Positions 50,194-62,032 are shown, numbered from the stretch's first letter. The stretch is DNA of 64,000 bases from Gonapodya prolifera JEL478 (GCA_001574975.1 KQ965865.1:53143-117142), one strand, 5' to 3'. The notes: generated by a model not told the origin, from the letters alone. Made by a program: numbers and translations.

Positions 50194-51906
50194 TTACTGG
50201 CTCTTGTTTACAAGCGTCCCTCGTACAGCAATGGAGTAACTGTCGGGCTCGGCAAGCACTTTCCCTTTCAAGCTAAGTAACCCCCTCCGAACACCACTGG
50301 CTAGTGTCTCTAAAGGTCCTTGCGAGCTACTCCCGCCTACCACCATTGCCGCGGGCCATAGCACAGAAGCCGACATTCTCCTCGCTGGCAGGGTTGCGCT
50401 CACCCAGCGTCCCACTGTCTCGCCGAGTGATGCCAGACCAGAAGGCTCTACTCTTCCATATTCGGTCTGACACAACAGATTGAGGTGCACTGTTTCCACA
50501 TTAGGGAACGAAGCTCCCACCAACCCCAGCAGCCCGGCAAGCACCTTAACGTCTTGCACATCTATCTCCCTCCTCGGGTCCATAGCGATGGCGCAGACCA
50601 GCACACGTACACTGCTATGAACTGCCCCACGGAGGGTCGTGCCTCCAAACTGCGAAAGGACAATCGCTTTCCTGTCCGCCAGGCTGAGCAAGGAGATGGG
50701 CCCGTCGTGCCAGGGTATTACAATGGGTCCATACTCCAGCATGCTCGGGGAGGGCACGACGCCACGCAATTGCATCGCTTTCCTCCAGTGAACCATTGTT
50801 CCGTACTGCCGCTCCACCCCATCCTCGGTCCACGTAGCGTCGACCAGCGACTCTAGCCGGGAGAGAAGGAGCGCCGGAATCCTCTCCAGCCAGGAAGAAG
50901 CCGTAGTTGTTCGAAACCACACCGCACGGAGGTTGGGGAACATTTCAAAGAGGCTCGTGCCAATGAAATCGGAGTTGGGGGCCTGAAGGGTTCCGAGCTC
51001 TCCCAAAACCACTTCCTGGACATGATGAGCCGCCTCTCCACGATAAGAGGGCGGGAGTGATGCCCACAGTAAGATGGAGTCTCCGTCCAGATCCACGCGG
51101 CGGAACCTGCCTCCGCGCAACACCGAAAGCATGGAGCATGCATGTTCCGTTATCCACGCGGCACGCTTCTCGTCGACGCTGGACCTGTGCGCTGCGGCGA
51201 GCTGTTTGAGTGCCCATGGGCCCGTTCGAATTTTGACAGTACCGGGGAGAAGTCGCAACTTGATCTGGGGGTGTCGCACCTCGGTGTGGCTGGCGATGAG
51301 GTACCCAACGTCGGACCACACTTGAGCATCTTCGTCCTCGGTTCTCCCACAGATCCTCGTCCAGTTTGGTGGTACGTTGATTTTCACAGAGAGGCCTGCA
51401 ACCCCGGGTCGCCAGGCCGAAATTTCCGGGTCGTAGCCACCAAGTTGTACACTCTCACCCGCCTCGAACTGGTCTCCGAAGAGCAGTTCAGGCGCGCAAA
51501 ATGTACCCTGTCGTCCCTCACCCAAACTGAATCTCAAATGGGCCCGCGCATAGAACGTTCTGTCCTGCCAGGCCAACCCCTGGATTGCGCTCTGCCAAGC
51601 ACGAGACACCCGCGAGCAGACTGTAAGAACAAATTTCGGGGATAGGTGGAGGAAGATTACGCGAAGGATCTCGAGGGGGATTGGAACAGAGGCAGGACGG
51701 CGTCGTCTTCGAGATGAGAACTGTCGCAGTAGTTCGCCCAGGACATGATCACCCGGGAAAGACGGCCGGGTGCGGACAGAGAGCGATCTAGGGATTTTGC
51801 TGGCGAGCAACGAGACCGAGGACAGCATCGGACGTTCGGGATGCGCTTTGGGAGAGCTACAAGATTGCGCCTCGGGGTTTCTGCAGGCAGGCTCCTGCGG
51901 CCCCAT
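50194..51906 (-). CDS. F-box domain protein
   Basis: Single long exon, 570 aa, start at 51906. An F-box lies near residues 72-115: PIPLEILRVIFLHLSPKFVL, then SRVSRAWQ and LAWQDRTFYARAHLRF. The remainder is globular and mildly repetitive, with Leu-rich segments such as LLSLADRKAIVLSQFGGTTL and VKVLAGLLGLVGASFPNVET, but no standard LRR or WD array. F-box proteins recruit substrates to SCF ubiquitin ligases via Skp1; the substrate here is unknown. Lack of introns contrasts with its neighbours. A later in-frame ATG (MLSSVSLLAS) is also a plausible start. Confidence 0.85.
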   Translation of the reverse strand: MGPQEPACRNPEAQSCSSPKAHPERPMLSSVSLLASKIPRSLSVRTRPSFPGDHVLGELLRQFSSRRRRRPASVPIPLEILRVIFLHLSPKFVLTVCSRVSRAWQSAIQGLAWQDRTFYARAHLRFSLGEGRQGTFCAPELLFGDQFEAGESVQLGGYDPEISAWRPGVAGLSVKINVPPNWTRICGRTEDEDAQVWSDVGYLIASHTEVRHPQIKLRLLPGTVKIRTGPWALKQLAAAHRSSVDEKRAAWITEHACSMLSVLRGGRFRRVDLDGDSILLWASLPPSYRGEAAHHVQEVVLGELGTLQAPNSDFIGTSLFEMFPNLRAVWFRTTTASSWLERIPALLLSRLESLVDATWTEDGVERQYGTMVHWRKAMQLRGVVPSPSMLEYGPIVIPWHDGPISLLSLADRKAIVLSQFGGTTLRGAVHSSVRVLVCAIAMDPRREIDVQDVKVLAGLLGLVGASFPNVETVHLNLLCQTEYGRVEPSGLASLGETVGRWVSATLPARRMSASVLWPAAMVVGGSSSQGPLETLASGVRRGLLSLKGKVLAEPDSYSIAVRGTLVNKSQ

Positions 51907-52778
51907 TATCGTTTGTAGGCGGCGTTCTGCGGCCGTTGGACATTACAACCCAACAGACGGGTTCTTTGCTACGTCTTTCTTCGGCAAGGTCACTGAGCCA
52001 CAAATGTGATTAGTGGCATCACCAACTTTACTCATTTTCGCGAGCACTGTGGTAATAATAGAAGGAAGGAGAGAAGGACAAGGAAAGGAAAAGGGGAGAG
52101 GGGAGTAGCATGATTTATCAAGATGTATCATGGCTGCATCGACCGGTTAATTTTTTTCGGCCTGTCGCACAGGGGCCACGATGTGTCACTGAACAACACC
52201 ATTCCCGTCACTGAAAAAACGTGCGAGGATATCAATCGACGGATCGGGAGGGCAAGAATCGAAAGTTGGAGCGCAAAGGAAAGGTCGAAAAGGCCCAGGA
52301 CTGTTCAATCTGGTTGCGCGTCCAACAGAAAGGGAAGTTGGATCAAGTGAGTGTTCCTTGATCGTTGTACCGAACGCGGCGACAATGACGGATTGCTAAA
52401 GCGTTATCCAGGTTTCTAGACTACATCGCGCGTCGTCCTAGGCGTTGGGGCGAACTGCGTTGTTGTGGGAGCAAGAACAGAAGAAGAAGACTCCTTGGAA
52501 TCGATCTCGGGACAGATGCAAACTGCCCGCACCCATTACTCCTTCGCCAATATGGTAAAGGCAGCGACTGGGTGTTTAAGAGGAGCTAGTGGAGGAGCTC
52601 TGGCCCTTTCTGGAGTTCGTCACCTTTCCATTGTGCCGGCGAGAATGGGGAGGATGGCGAGGGGGGCGACCACGCGACAAGCTCACGTGTCGCGGTTCCC
52701 GGAAACTGCCAAACCGAAGGACGGGAATGAGAGTCGAATGGCTAGTGAGTTGTGGTCTGTAGAACACATTCGGAATAA
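51907..52778. other. Upstream region of the large helical-repeat gene
   Basis: About 870 bases. An open frame at 52465-52740 encodes an Arg/Ala/Ser-rich, acid-poor stretch (MVKAATGCLRGASGGALALS) that looks like a mitochondrial presequence. A GTGAGT donor at 52745 and an AG acceptor at 52793 could splice it to the gene below, but the phases do not match, so the presequence is unproven. Confidence 0.35.
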
Positions 52779-55700
52779 ATGTCTGACTTGCAGGAAACAG
52801 ATCCCATGTCGACCCCTCCACCCCCGCCAGACATGCCATCTTTGACACCGCGTGATGAAAAGCTATCGAAGATTAAGACTCTCATTGGAGATGGCCGGCT
52901 AGCTGAAGCCGCCAAAACTGCCATTGCTTCATCTCGACCAGACGTGCCCCCAGACCAACGGCTCCCTCGCGAAGGAATTGACATCGTTCTCGAATCCTTT
53001 CTTCGTCCGGCTGCAGACGCATGGGTTGTCGATCTGAAATCGCCCCAAACTCGTGAAGATCATAGCAATTCCCCGGACAGTGAGACCCTTGGAGGATCCA
53101 GTGATGTTGCTGAGACCAGGAGGGCGCCTCGAAGTCTTGCCAGCTCAGAAGATCCCAGCCAAGTCAATGAGGAATGGGACGGTCAAAAGGAACGTCCTGA
53201 CGATCCCCAACACAAAGGACGGAAACCGTCGCGTCAAGCCTCGCTACCTGACCCGGCCAAACTGAATCGAGCTCTCGAATTCGTTCGTACAGTCGTTCTC
53301 ACCTGCCGTACAGACCCATCCAGTTCCACGTGGTCTCTCTTATTTGACCTCTGCGTCGTGGGACATCGCACCGCGGACCTCTTCGACATCTCTTTAGCCC
53401 GGTGGTCTCAAGTAGCCGAGTTAACTGTAGATCCAGCTTCTGAGTACGCACTGGATCTTTTACGTGACTGCGAGCCCCTTCCCTGGCGTTCCACCGACCC
53501 CACAGTTGGGATTATTACACCTTTCAAAGAATTTGCGACTGCACCAAAGTCGCTACACCCAAACGTCATGCCTCTCCCTATTCTTCGTAGGCGCGCTCGA
53601 AAAGCCGCTGACGCATACCTCGAATCACCAACCATCCACAACGACCCTTGGATCTCTTCAAATATTTATGTCTCGATCCTCCGCGCTGGCATCAACCCGG
53701 CCCCGCGCACCACCACTGTCCTTCTCCGCGCACTCTCCCATCCATCGCGTCAAGCTCCTCCATCCGCCCTTGCCACGTTTTCATCGTTCTCTTATCGCGC
53801 GTGGTTGGCCACTTGGAAGTTTGTTCAGCACCAAATCGTAACACAGTCTCAAGCAAAGAAACTCACCCCACTCTTGGACAATCCTGACCGGTATTGTGGC
53901 GGAATACGAGTAAAGCGTAAATTGTGGATGGATCAGGCATCCCCGGTGACCATCGATGCTGTATCAAAGCTTTGCTCGGCGGCGTCTCATGCGGTGTCCA
54001 GAGGTACTCCAACGAAACTTACGTCGGATATGATATCACGGATTATTCGGGTTACGAAAGAAGGCAAGGCGCGCCCGAACGGGCCTGGTGTAAGCGAAAA
54101 AGCAAAAACCACCGTAGCGCTGAGAGGTCTCTACGTGGCCACACGACGGAAGGATAGGGACCGCATGACACAACTGCTCAAGTATCTCCAGGAACTTGGC
54201 GTTTTTATGGGACGCGATGGTAAAATAGAGCGAGTTGTCGCGAGCGCCAGGCGAAGAGACGGTGAGCAAGTGGAGGCAGCGGGCTTTTACAAGGAGGGTT
54301 CGAATAGTATCCCAGAGCGGCCAGTGCATTTCTATCATCCGACGGAAAAGGACTTCGAACTCCCAGAAGCAAACCTCGAGCTGGACGTTTTGGACTCTCT
54401 CATTGCTCAACGTGACTGGTCTGGGGTACGCGATTGGGTGGCACGGCACGGTGGAGCAGCGACCGCAACCCGACCGATGACACCTGAGATTGATGCATCA
54501 ACTCCTTCGGTTTTTGTCCCTCGCCGCCCTGCGACGCTCACGGCTCTTTTGGAATCGCTTCACCGAGCAGACCTCCACCCCGCAGCAACACTGCTCGTGC
54601 GATCCGCGGCAGCAATGACACCGTCGCCGTTGTCCACCTATACGCACATCTCTCACGCACTGTGGCTGTTCTCCCGGGGAGAAGATGCTGAGGCGTTCGA
54701 AGCCATTCGTGCGCTGAATGGTGCGCTGGATGGTCGGGCATATCACGCGCTGGTCGCTGTTTTGGTGCGGAGGGGACGGTGGGACGATGCCCTTGGGTTA
54801 ATACGAGAGGCTTTGTGGGAGTTGGGGCGTGGTGGTAGTTTTGGGGTGGGTCGGTTTATTTCCGATGTTCTGTGGGCGGTGAGTGGTGGAGTGGGGATAG
54901 GTGGTGTGAAGAGTGGAACGGTTACAGCTGTGACTGGAGTGTCTCAGTTGGTGATTTCGGGGGGCCACGTGGCGGCCTTTCGGGAGAACCCAGGTCCGCC
55001 TGAAGGCCGGGTTGAGCCAGATGGAACGGTTTTGGTGAGAGTTGAGGAGGCAGTTCAGAGGATGGAAGAGGTTTTGAAATTGGTGCGGAAGACTCTCGGT
55101 GCGGTTACGGACGGTGCGGAAGCAGAGAGGAAACAAATCAAAGGCTGGCGATCTCGGGACACTAACCTTATGGTTCGGATGTTTGCGAGGTCAACACTTG
55201 AAATTGTTGAGAGAGAGAGACTAGCGGAGTCACGGAGGATGGGTGGCCCATTGGATGACGACATGGATCAAACTGACACTGTTGCGGAGGATTCTATTTA
55301 TAGAATGCTTGACGAGGAAGATGAGGTTTTGATGGAGGAAACCGCTGATGGAACTGAGGAACAGACCACACCTTCTATTGAACCCGAATATCCCCCCAGC
55401 GCCTATTATCTGGCACAGATTCGGGAGTTAACCGATCATGCGTCGGATCGTTATCATAAGTTCTCATTTCCTGCTGTTCGCCGCTTCCTTTGGGCGATAT
55501 CTGTCGCCTCTGCTGATCCCACGACGTGGACTTCCGTTCTCGAGTATCTCGTTAGTCGTGAACTAAAAATGGAGGACCGATGGGCGGAAATGGCCAGCCA
55601 GGGCGTTGCTCTCCGAGCAATTCGCAGCAGTTTTGTAGGGGATGCGGTGAGGAGAACAATTCTAGACCTAGGAGAAGAGGAGCGGTGGACAGCATTGCTG

Positions 55701-56210
55701 AGATTATGGATGCTCGTGAAGCGATGCGAGGTGCGCCATTGGAAGGCGGCGGAAGAAACAAAGGAGGTGAAGGTGGAGGAAGAGAATCCCCCATACCCGT
55801 TGATGCATTACGTACTCGGAGACCCTGAGTGGGCGCATACGAACTTTTTCTCTCCTCTCTTGATGACCATGGGCCGGCACGAATCCGCTGTGGGCCATGT
55901 CCACTGGATGATTCGGTCGTGTATGCAGGGACCACATCCATACCCATTGTCACCTGACACTTACTTACTTTTCGTGCGGCTCCTGGGCAGGCACGCGATG
56001 TGGGGGGACCTTCTGGACGCATGTACATACTGGTTGATGGACTTTGCGCAAAAGAGACGGTTTGAAGTGTTGCCAATAACAATCATAGGACGAGAGCATC
56101 TAGACGATATAGTGACTGAGGCGCACAAAATTCTTGAGGACGCTGAACGCACAAGAGAGTTGGCGACCTTGAGGTCGTGGTGGGACGAACATCGAATAGA
56201 CTTGCGATGA
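52779..56210 (+). CDS. Large helical-repeat (PPR-like) protein, possibly organellar
   Basis: Single-exon frame of 1,143 aa; ATG at 52779 is the first in frame after an upstream stop. The N-terminus is acidic/Pro-rich, with a Ser/Asp-rich linker (about 53040-53230). The body is almost entirely alpha-helical. It has loosely periodic pairs such as YHALVAVLVRRGRWDDALGL (about 54740-54798), HISHALWLFSRGEDAEAFEA and LRLWMLVKRCEVRHWKAAEE, reminiscent of pentatricopeptide repeats but too diverged to align. Acidic insertions occur near 55255-55390. PPR proteins usually bind organellar RNA. A possible presequence exon lies upstream. Recognition is weak, so the function is unassigned. Confidence 0.6.
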   Translation: MSDLQETDPMSTPPPPPDMPSLTPRDEKLSKIKTLIGDGRLAEAAKTAIASSRPDVPPDQRLPREGIDIVLESFLRPAADAWVVDLKSPQTREDHSNSPDSETLGGSSDVAETRRAPRSLASSEDPSQVNEEWDGQKERPDDPQHKGRKPSRQASLPDPAKLNRALEFVRTVVLTCRTDPSSSTWSLLFDLCVVGHRTADLFDISLARWSQVAELTVDPASEYALDLLRDCEPLPWRSTDPTVGIITPFKEFATAPKSLHPNVMPLPILRRRARKAADAYLESPTIHNDPWISSNIYVSILRAGINPAPRTTTVLLRALSHPSRQAPPSALATFSSFSYRAWLATWKFVQHQIVTQSQAKKLTPLLDNPDRYCGGIRVKRKLWMDQASPVTIDAVSKLCSAASHAVSRGTPTKLTSDMISRIIRVTKEGKARPNGPGVSEKAKTTVALRGLYVATRRKDRDRMTQLLKYLQELGVFMGRDGKIERVVASARRRDGEQVEAAGFYKEGSNSIPERPVHFYHPTEKDFELPEANLELDVLDSLIAQRDWSGVRDWVARHGGAATATRPMTPEIDASTPSVFVPRRPATLTALLESLHRADLHPAATLLVRSAAAMTPSPLSTYTHISHALWLFSRGEDAEAFEAIRALNGALDGRAYHALVAVLVRRGRWDDALGLIREALWELGRGGSFGVGRFISDVLWAVSGGVGIGGVKSGTVTAVTGVSQLVISGGHVAAFRENPGPPEGRVEPDGTVLVRVEEAVQRMEEVLKLVRKTLGAVTDGAEAERKQIKGWRSRDTNLMVRMFARSTLEIVERERLAESRRMGGPLDDDMDQTDTVAEDSIYRMLDEEDEVLMEETADGTEEQTTPSIEPEYPPSAYYLAQIRELTDHASDRYHKFSFPAVRRFLWAISVASADPTTWTSVLEYLVSRELKMEDRWAEMASQGVALRAIRSSFVGDAVRRTILDLGEEERWTALLRLWMLVKRCEVRHWKAAEETKEVKVEEENPPYPLMHYVLGDPEWAHTNFFSPLLMTMGRHESAVGHVHWMIRSCMQGPHPYPLSPDTYLLFVRLLGRHAMWGDLLDACTYWLMDFAQKRRFEVLPITIIGREHLDDIVTEAHKILEDAERTRELATLRSWWDEHRIDLR

Positions 56211-56378
56211 TGTATATATTCATGTATATTCTGTTGACTTTCGACATTGCTGATGCCAGTTTCACCGCGGGTCCAAAGAGAGTGGATTGTTTTCCCCAAA
56301 TCGCTCTTTGGAAGGGAATAATCTTCTATGCAAGTTAAGTTGAAAAAGAATATGACATCATAATCTACAATCATCAAA

Positions 56379-58080
56379 TCAATCAATCTCCCACTGATCA
56401 GCGCCTTTGGCAATTTTTCGAATCTCCTTCTCGTTTTGGGTTCGACTCAGTTCTTTGAAGTCCAGTGCAGACCCGAACAGGTAGTAGTACCCGTTCACGA
56501 CACCCAGTATGACACTGAGCAAAATGAAGAACATGGTTCCGCAAACTTTGACAATTAAAGAAAACCTCGTAAGAACACTAACCACACTGCAACTGCACGC
56601 GTAAAGTAAACCTACCAAAGACAGCGAGTCCCTCCCTTGACCCCGTGAATTGTTGCTTGACCAGATCATTTTTCCCGTACAGGTCGAACATAACACTCGC
56701 AAGGTACCCGAACCCTGCGACGCACAGAAGCAGAAAAACGGACATTTGTGCGGCCGATTGGCTTCGCACCTAGGGTTTGCACGGAGGCGAGTACGTATGG
56801 AAAGTGCCTCACGTTTGTTTCATCTGGGACTCGCAACTCACGGCCATGACGCCGACTGTGATCGCAAGAACGGCTCCCCCGATAGCTACAAGGCCAAAGC
56901 CTACGGTTGAGCCGAGGTCGAGGGCGTACTTGGGATTTTCAACGACCAAGACGAAGTACTGACCAAAAAGATGATAGCGATGGGCCAACTTTGGAGTGCA
57001 AGTTCTTCAATTGATTTGCCTCACCTGAACTGCGAATCCGATGAAGAAGAAAACGTCCATCTTCAACAGCAGCAGCATCATGTGATGGTAGATGTAGCGT
57101 CCTGGTTTGGAAATCATGACAGACTATTGTGGGACCTGCAAATGGCCAAACTCACTTCTTTTCTTTATGTCTGCTCCGATTTGTCGGAACATGAGCCATC
57201 CCATCTGCAAGTAAACTTGGCTGCCGATAATCATCCAAAGTAACAAGAAAAGCCCGTTCGAGGCAAGGATTGCAAACCCGAGGTCGTGGTGGGGTTTATA
57301 CCGGTCGCCCAAATCGAAACCCTCAAAGGTTTCAGTCAGTTCGGCTGTCAGACCGCGTTCTTGTACGACGTTGACGCAGGCGTACAAGAATGAAATGACG
57401 AGGAAGAAGAAGAGCGTGATTAACTCCATCGTGTTGGAGTTGACTATCTGAAGGTGATCCAACGCGGGTGATATCCAGAGTGAGACGTAGCAGGTATGAG
57501 TAGTGCAGAGAGGGCACATTGGTCAACACCAGATTGAGATTGGTGTTATGTACTGTACTCACGGAGTCAATGTACAGATAAAATTGGAAGACTTGAGTCC
57601 CGAGGAACAGAATATGGTATATTTTTAACGCGAGCGCATAGGACTACATCGTGAAGGCCATGAGTCGCGTACCAACGGTTGCTGAACGAAAGGAAGACGT
57701 CACCTGAACCCGATAGAGGTCATCCTTCTTGAGATCCGCATTGTTCCCCGCCCAGTACTCATCAATCCATCGTTCAATTTTTATGTGAAATATAAGAATG
57801 GAGAGGATGAGGGCGACGCCAACTACTGCTTGAAGGACCGACAGAAAGAATCCAATCCTCGTGTAACGGTCCGAAGAGCCAGGAAGCTGGAGTATCACAC
57901 GTGTATCACATATTTACGGAGTTAAGCTTCGAAAAATGGTCGAAAGATGTCATTAGAAGCGTACCTTTCCCACCAGAGCCAGGGAGAGCTTTTTAATGTA
58001 ACCAACACTCCGTTCCGTGAACGAACTTCCATCCGCGGTCTCTCCAGTTCTATCAACAGTCAGGATTCTAGCCGTTGACC
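56379..58080 (-). CDS. Multi-pass membrane protein, UPF0658 Golgi-type (tentative)
   Basis: Several short exons, stop at 56379. Reading leftward: a soluble start (SFTERSVGYIKKLSLALVG, about 57970-58030), GFFLSVLQAVVGVALILSIL, LFLGTQVFQFYLYIDS, MELITLFFFLVISFLYACVN with ELTETFEGFDLGDRYKP, GLFLLLWMIIGSQVYLQMGW, KPGRYIYHHMMLLLLKMDVF then FFIGFAVQ, LGSTVGFGLVAIGGAVLAIT, MSVFLLLCVAGFGYLASVMF and FFILLSVILGVVNGYYYLFG. That makes about eight membrane helices. The GADIKK...LLLLKMDVFFFIGF pattern recalls fungal UPF0658 Golgi membrane proteins, whose role is unknown. The first exon and some junctions (near 57120) could not be fixed. Confidence 0.6.
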
Positions 58081-58503
58081 CGTTCTCGTCTGTTCCGGAC
58101 TGCAATGAACATCGATTTTAGGGCGTGCTCCACCGAAAGCTCGACAGGGTGAGTCTGAACACACCATCTTGTCGGATCCTTGAGGTATCAGAGAATCCGC
58201 TTTCAACAAGGGTATGGAGGTGCTCATGCGAGAGGTCTAGGATAAGAACAAGTGCAGGCTCGGCGCTCGGCACTTGTACAAGGGAGAATCGTGCGGCCGG
58301 ATGGGCGTCCTACTTGCACCTTCACCTCGGGTCGTCGAGGCAGATGCAGCACGAAAGCTTCGGTGATAGTCGTTTCCAGTTGGAAGCCCACTCAGGTCCA
58401 GTAGCTTGCACCCTCCTCAATAATGCTTCGGCCTGCCGGTTTCGCCTCCTCGCCAAGTCAGAAGGAGGCACCGCCACAGGAAGAACCATCTCGTCCCCGA
58501 GAA

Positions 58504-60122
58504 ATGCAAACTGCAACTACACTTTCACGCATAATTGCGGTGCTCGTGTCCACTGCTCTCACATTAGTTGCACATCCGGCTCGCTCAAACCAGCAAAGCG
58601 AACTCATACAGAATTATTGTTCCCCTGCAAAGGAAGAGCCATCAAGCTACATCGACATCAAGGACTACCGCATTGAAAGTCTCCATGTAGTGCTTCGACA
58701 TGGTGATCGTAGCCCGCACACAGTTTTCTTGGGTGAGCTGAAAAATGGTTTACGACATCCCGTACCAACCACTTACGTCTCTTTTTGTCGATAATTCAAG
58801 GTGTGAATACAACTGAGACAGCATACATTTGTAGCTCGGAGTATCGCGATCTGTGGGATCCGGACTCGAGCATCATGCTCAACGTTTCAGTGGGAGTGTC
58901 GGACGAAGAGCGTTCAAGAGCGCTCCTTTTCGGCCGATCAACTCATTTTTGGTATGGATCTTGCGAGCGGGGACAACTGTAGGTCTCCCATTCTCTGGTG
59001 CAGAAGTGTGCCGTGTGCTTGATTTTGAAAACAACAGAACAGTTCTCGGTGCGACCCAACTTCATCGGGTCGGGAAAGCTTATCGAGCAAGGTACGGTAG
59101 CCGCATGAGCGTCTCCATTGCAGATATGGAGGTCCGGTCAACGGACTTGTGGCGAACGCAGCAGAGCACCCAGGCTTTTCTCCATGGTTTTCTTGGTAAC
59201 GATTTTGCTGGGACTCGCAACAATGCTATCAAGCTCAATGTCGTACCTGAAGATGGTTGGTACCTTATCGTTGTTTTCACTTGTGCGCATGTTGCGTCGC
59301 TGATGCACTTCTGCTTTTCTAGTTGATACCTTCAACCCATCTTTTGCAACCGACAGAGGTCTAATTGCACTCCTGAAACAAGCGCAGGCGCATGAGACTT
59401 ATCTCGCCTATCTCAACCTTTCTCGACGTTTGATCGAGAAGTTTGAGCGCATCCTCCAATATCGGCTCCCTGACATTCATGGCGACTCAGTTCAGACGTT
59501 CTTCACCGAGCTTGCTGTGCGGAAATGCCATAACTACAGTCTACCTTGCGCTCTCAGTCCGTCTGGATTTGAGGAGTGTATCACAGAACACGATCTGGCA
59601 CAAGCTAGTCGCAATCTCGGGTGGGAGTCGATGTTCCTGTACACGGGTTGGGAGGGACGCGTTGACGTTGTGAGGCATGCTATTGGGGGACTGTTGGCCT
59701 ACTTTGTGACGAGAATGAAAGCAAGGATAGCTCACAGTGAGCGAGGAATGCGTTTCCATGAGGACAGTTTTGCCGACATCGGTGGCACACGGCATGGCCA
59801 AATGTTCATGACCGGTGCAGACGAGTCACTAACGTCACCGCGTATGTTTGTGATGGTCGGGAGGGACATGACAGTCGCTGCGCTTCTTGCCGCTCTTGGA
59901 TCCAACGAGATGGATCAGTGGCCTGGGTATGGAAGTGAGGTAGCTTTGGAGTTGTGGAAGAAGGTTCGCGATGTTGACGGACCGACACCGCGTTGGGTGG
60001 TGCGAGCCTTGGTCAATGGGAGACCGCTGGTATCACGAGATCCCTCGTCGTGTGATCTTAAAACAGTGTGTGAGGCAGGGACGTTTTTTGGTCTCATGAA
60101 GGAGTACATAGAGCTGAAATGA
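58504..60122 (+). CDS. Histidine-acid-phosphatase-like secreted protein with altered HD motif
   Basis: Start at 58504 gives a signal peptide (MQTATTLSRIIAVLVSTALT); a longer frame begins at 58423. The N-terminal catalytic motif of the branch-2 histidine phosphatases is intact: VVLRHGDRSP (about 58687-58716), with the phosphate-accepting His. GATQLHRVGKAYRARY (about 59049-59097) matches the central family block. The C-terminal proton-donor motif, normally HD, reads VGRDMTVAALLAALG (about 59860-59900), so His is replaced by Arg. Introns lie at about 58733-58800 and 59255-59322. The join near 58950-59005 needs a frame change that no canonical intron explains. Reduced or altered activity is likely; it might be a binding protein or a pseudogene. 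Stop at 60120-60122. Confidence 0.75.
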
Positions 60123-62032
60123 CATGATTCAAATGACAATCCACTCGGCTGGGATGAGTTGAATTTGTTCGGTGAAGTGGGACAAAAGAAGTTCTGGGGA
60201 GTATCATGTGTACATTTGGAATGCTCAATTGACATATATTGTAGTATACGATTTTCACTTTCGCTCCCAGCAACTCCCGAGACCCAAACACAGCAGTTTG
60301 ACCTGCAGATATGCGAAGAAAAGACTAAGCATTAGACTCCACGTGAGTTTTGCAAGAGAAGCTTGACTCACCAACCAAATGGCGGATTTGGGCGATAGCT
60401 TATGAATCGGGATGTTTCTGAGCACAAGCGCATGCGAAGGATTTCCGCGAGCAACCGTCAGATACATCGGTCGATCACATTAACAAACATGCCATGCTAC
60501 GACGTACCTCGTGAATTTGAAGTGCGGGTCCAACGTTAACCCGAAAAACACTCAACCCTCAACCGACTCATCTTTGCAGACGCAAAAACTCAGTTATGTC
60601 TTCGACTTGAAGCTGACGATGCGGTCATTTCTCACCTTCAATCAAAATCCCATTCGCGACCCTTCCAAATCTCCACATTCCCCCAACTTTGCCCGTTGGC
60701 GTGGAAGGTTTTGGGATCTTGTCTCTCGGTGCGTCCCGCTCCATATCTCACAAGGGGGTTCCCACCGTCTGGAGGAGCAAAGCTCCCACATCCGGGCGAT
60801 CATGCGTTGCCGTCTGGTCAAGAAACGGCGCCCACAGCGACGCTACTGCGACAACCGTCGGACACCACGGCGAAGGTGCTCTGCTCCAGACCGCATTTAC
60901 CGCATCGCAACGGGTATGTATCGGCTCGGAGTAGTGGTGGCGAGACCGACAAGCGAGAGGAGTCTGCGGGGAGTTTGAGCGTCAGAACAGATTCAGAAGG
61001 AGACGCCGAGGCAGAGATGACAGGGAACCCAGGTGAGAAGCGAGACAGATAGTACCAGTCTGAGTCGGGTCGGGCGTTGCTGCTTGAGCGGTCGGGTGAT
61101 TGCTTCATTCCGTGAAAGTGCGTCAATCAAGTCAAGTCACCAGTCCGGCAAAACTAGCCAAAAAATTTATCCACTGACAGAACTTTGGGAATCACTTGCA
61201 AGAGCTTGACTTATTTTCCTGTCATCTATTCAACTCCAGCAAAGATACGTGTAATGTTTTAGCTCTTGCGGACAACGGTATATGAGCTTACAAAGAATTT
61301 GTTACTCGTTCTCGAGAATCATACTCATCGCCCGCACAAATGACAACATTGTATGGCGGTGCGAGGGTCTTGCATCATCACGGGGTTCATAAGGACGTCG
61401 AATCTCTTTGCAACGTTCCGCGGAGCCGACGTCCACTCAAACAGCAGTCCGGTTGAAGAATGGTCTCCAAATATGACCGAAAAACGGGTTTCTTACCAAC
61501 AGAATTCCGTATAATCTTTCAATTTGATGTTCTGTTCTGCCAATACTTTCGTTTGTGCGACTATTACCTGTTCCCCTCTTGTGTTCATGTTACCATTTAA
61601 ACCGTTCCAAGTTCCTTTTGGTACGCACAGAGTAAGGAAGCGTATCTAATGATGTCTAGCTGCCTTTCGCTCTGCCCCGAGGCAGCAAGACGCGAGCCCA
61701 GCGAGCTGTACAAAGCGAGTTTGGAGATAGGGTGGTCATTCCGAGCGAGGGTAGTGACGGCCCGAAAAAGAACGGAACAAGTTGACCTGGCGAGAAAGCT
61801 TCCGGTGTAACAAGTACCACGAGTGATTAATGACAATTCATTCACGGCTGGGCTTTGTTGGTCAAAATGCGTTATACTTGTGCGCACTCTACATTGCCTT
61901 GAGGGCCGAGCGAAAGAATTCCACGGGGGATTTCGCTTCGGCGAGGAGTTTGCGTGCCGAAAACGTCGGGTGACAGAGGAGAACCGGGTACAAAAAAAAA
62001 AAAAAAAAAAAAAAGCGAAAACGAGGAAAAGA
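60123..62032. other. Long intergenic region, little recognised
   Basis: About 1.9 kb. A short reverse-strand frame (MYLTVARGNPSHALVLRNIP from about 60467, with a GTGAGT donor soon after) and a forward open stretch at 60511-60978 have no family match. A poly-A run lies at 61992-62014 beside the tRNA. Confidence 0.4.
61992..62014 (-). terminator. T-tract terminator of tRNA-Val
   Basis: Twenty-three A on the + strand, hence twenty-three T on the strand of the tRNA, beginning about 18 bases past its 3' end. T runs of four or more stop RNA polymerase III; this one is unusually long. Confidence 0.75.

Noticed and set aside
60255-60467. Small reverse-strand gene starting MYLTVARGNPSH
   Set aside because: A donor is present but the spliced product is under 50 residues with no recognised family.
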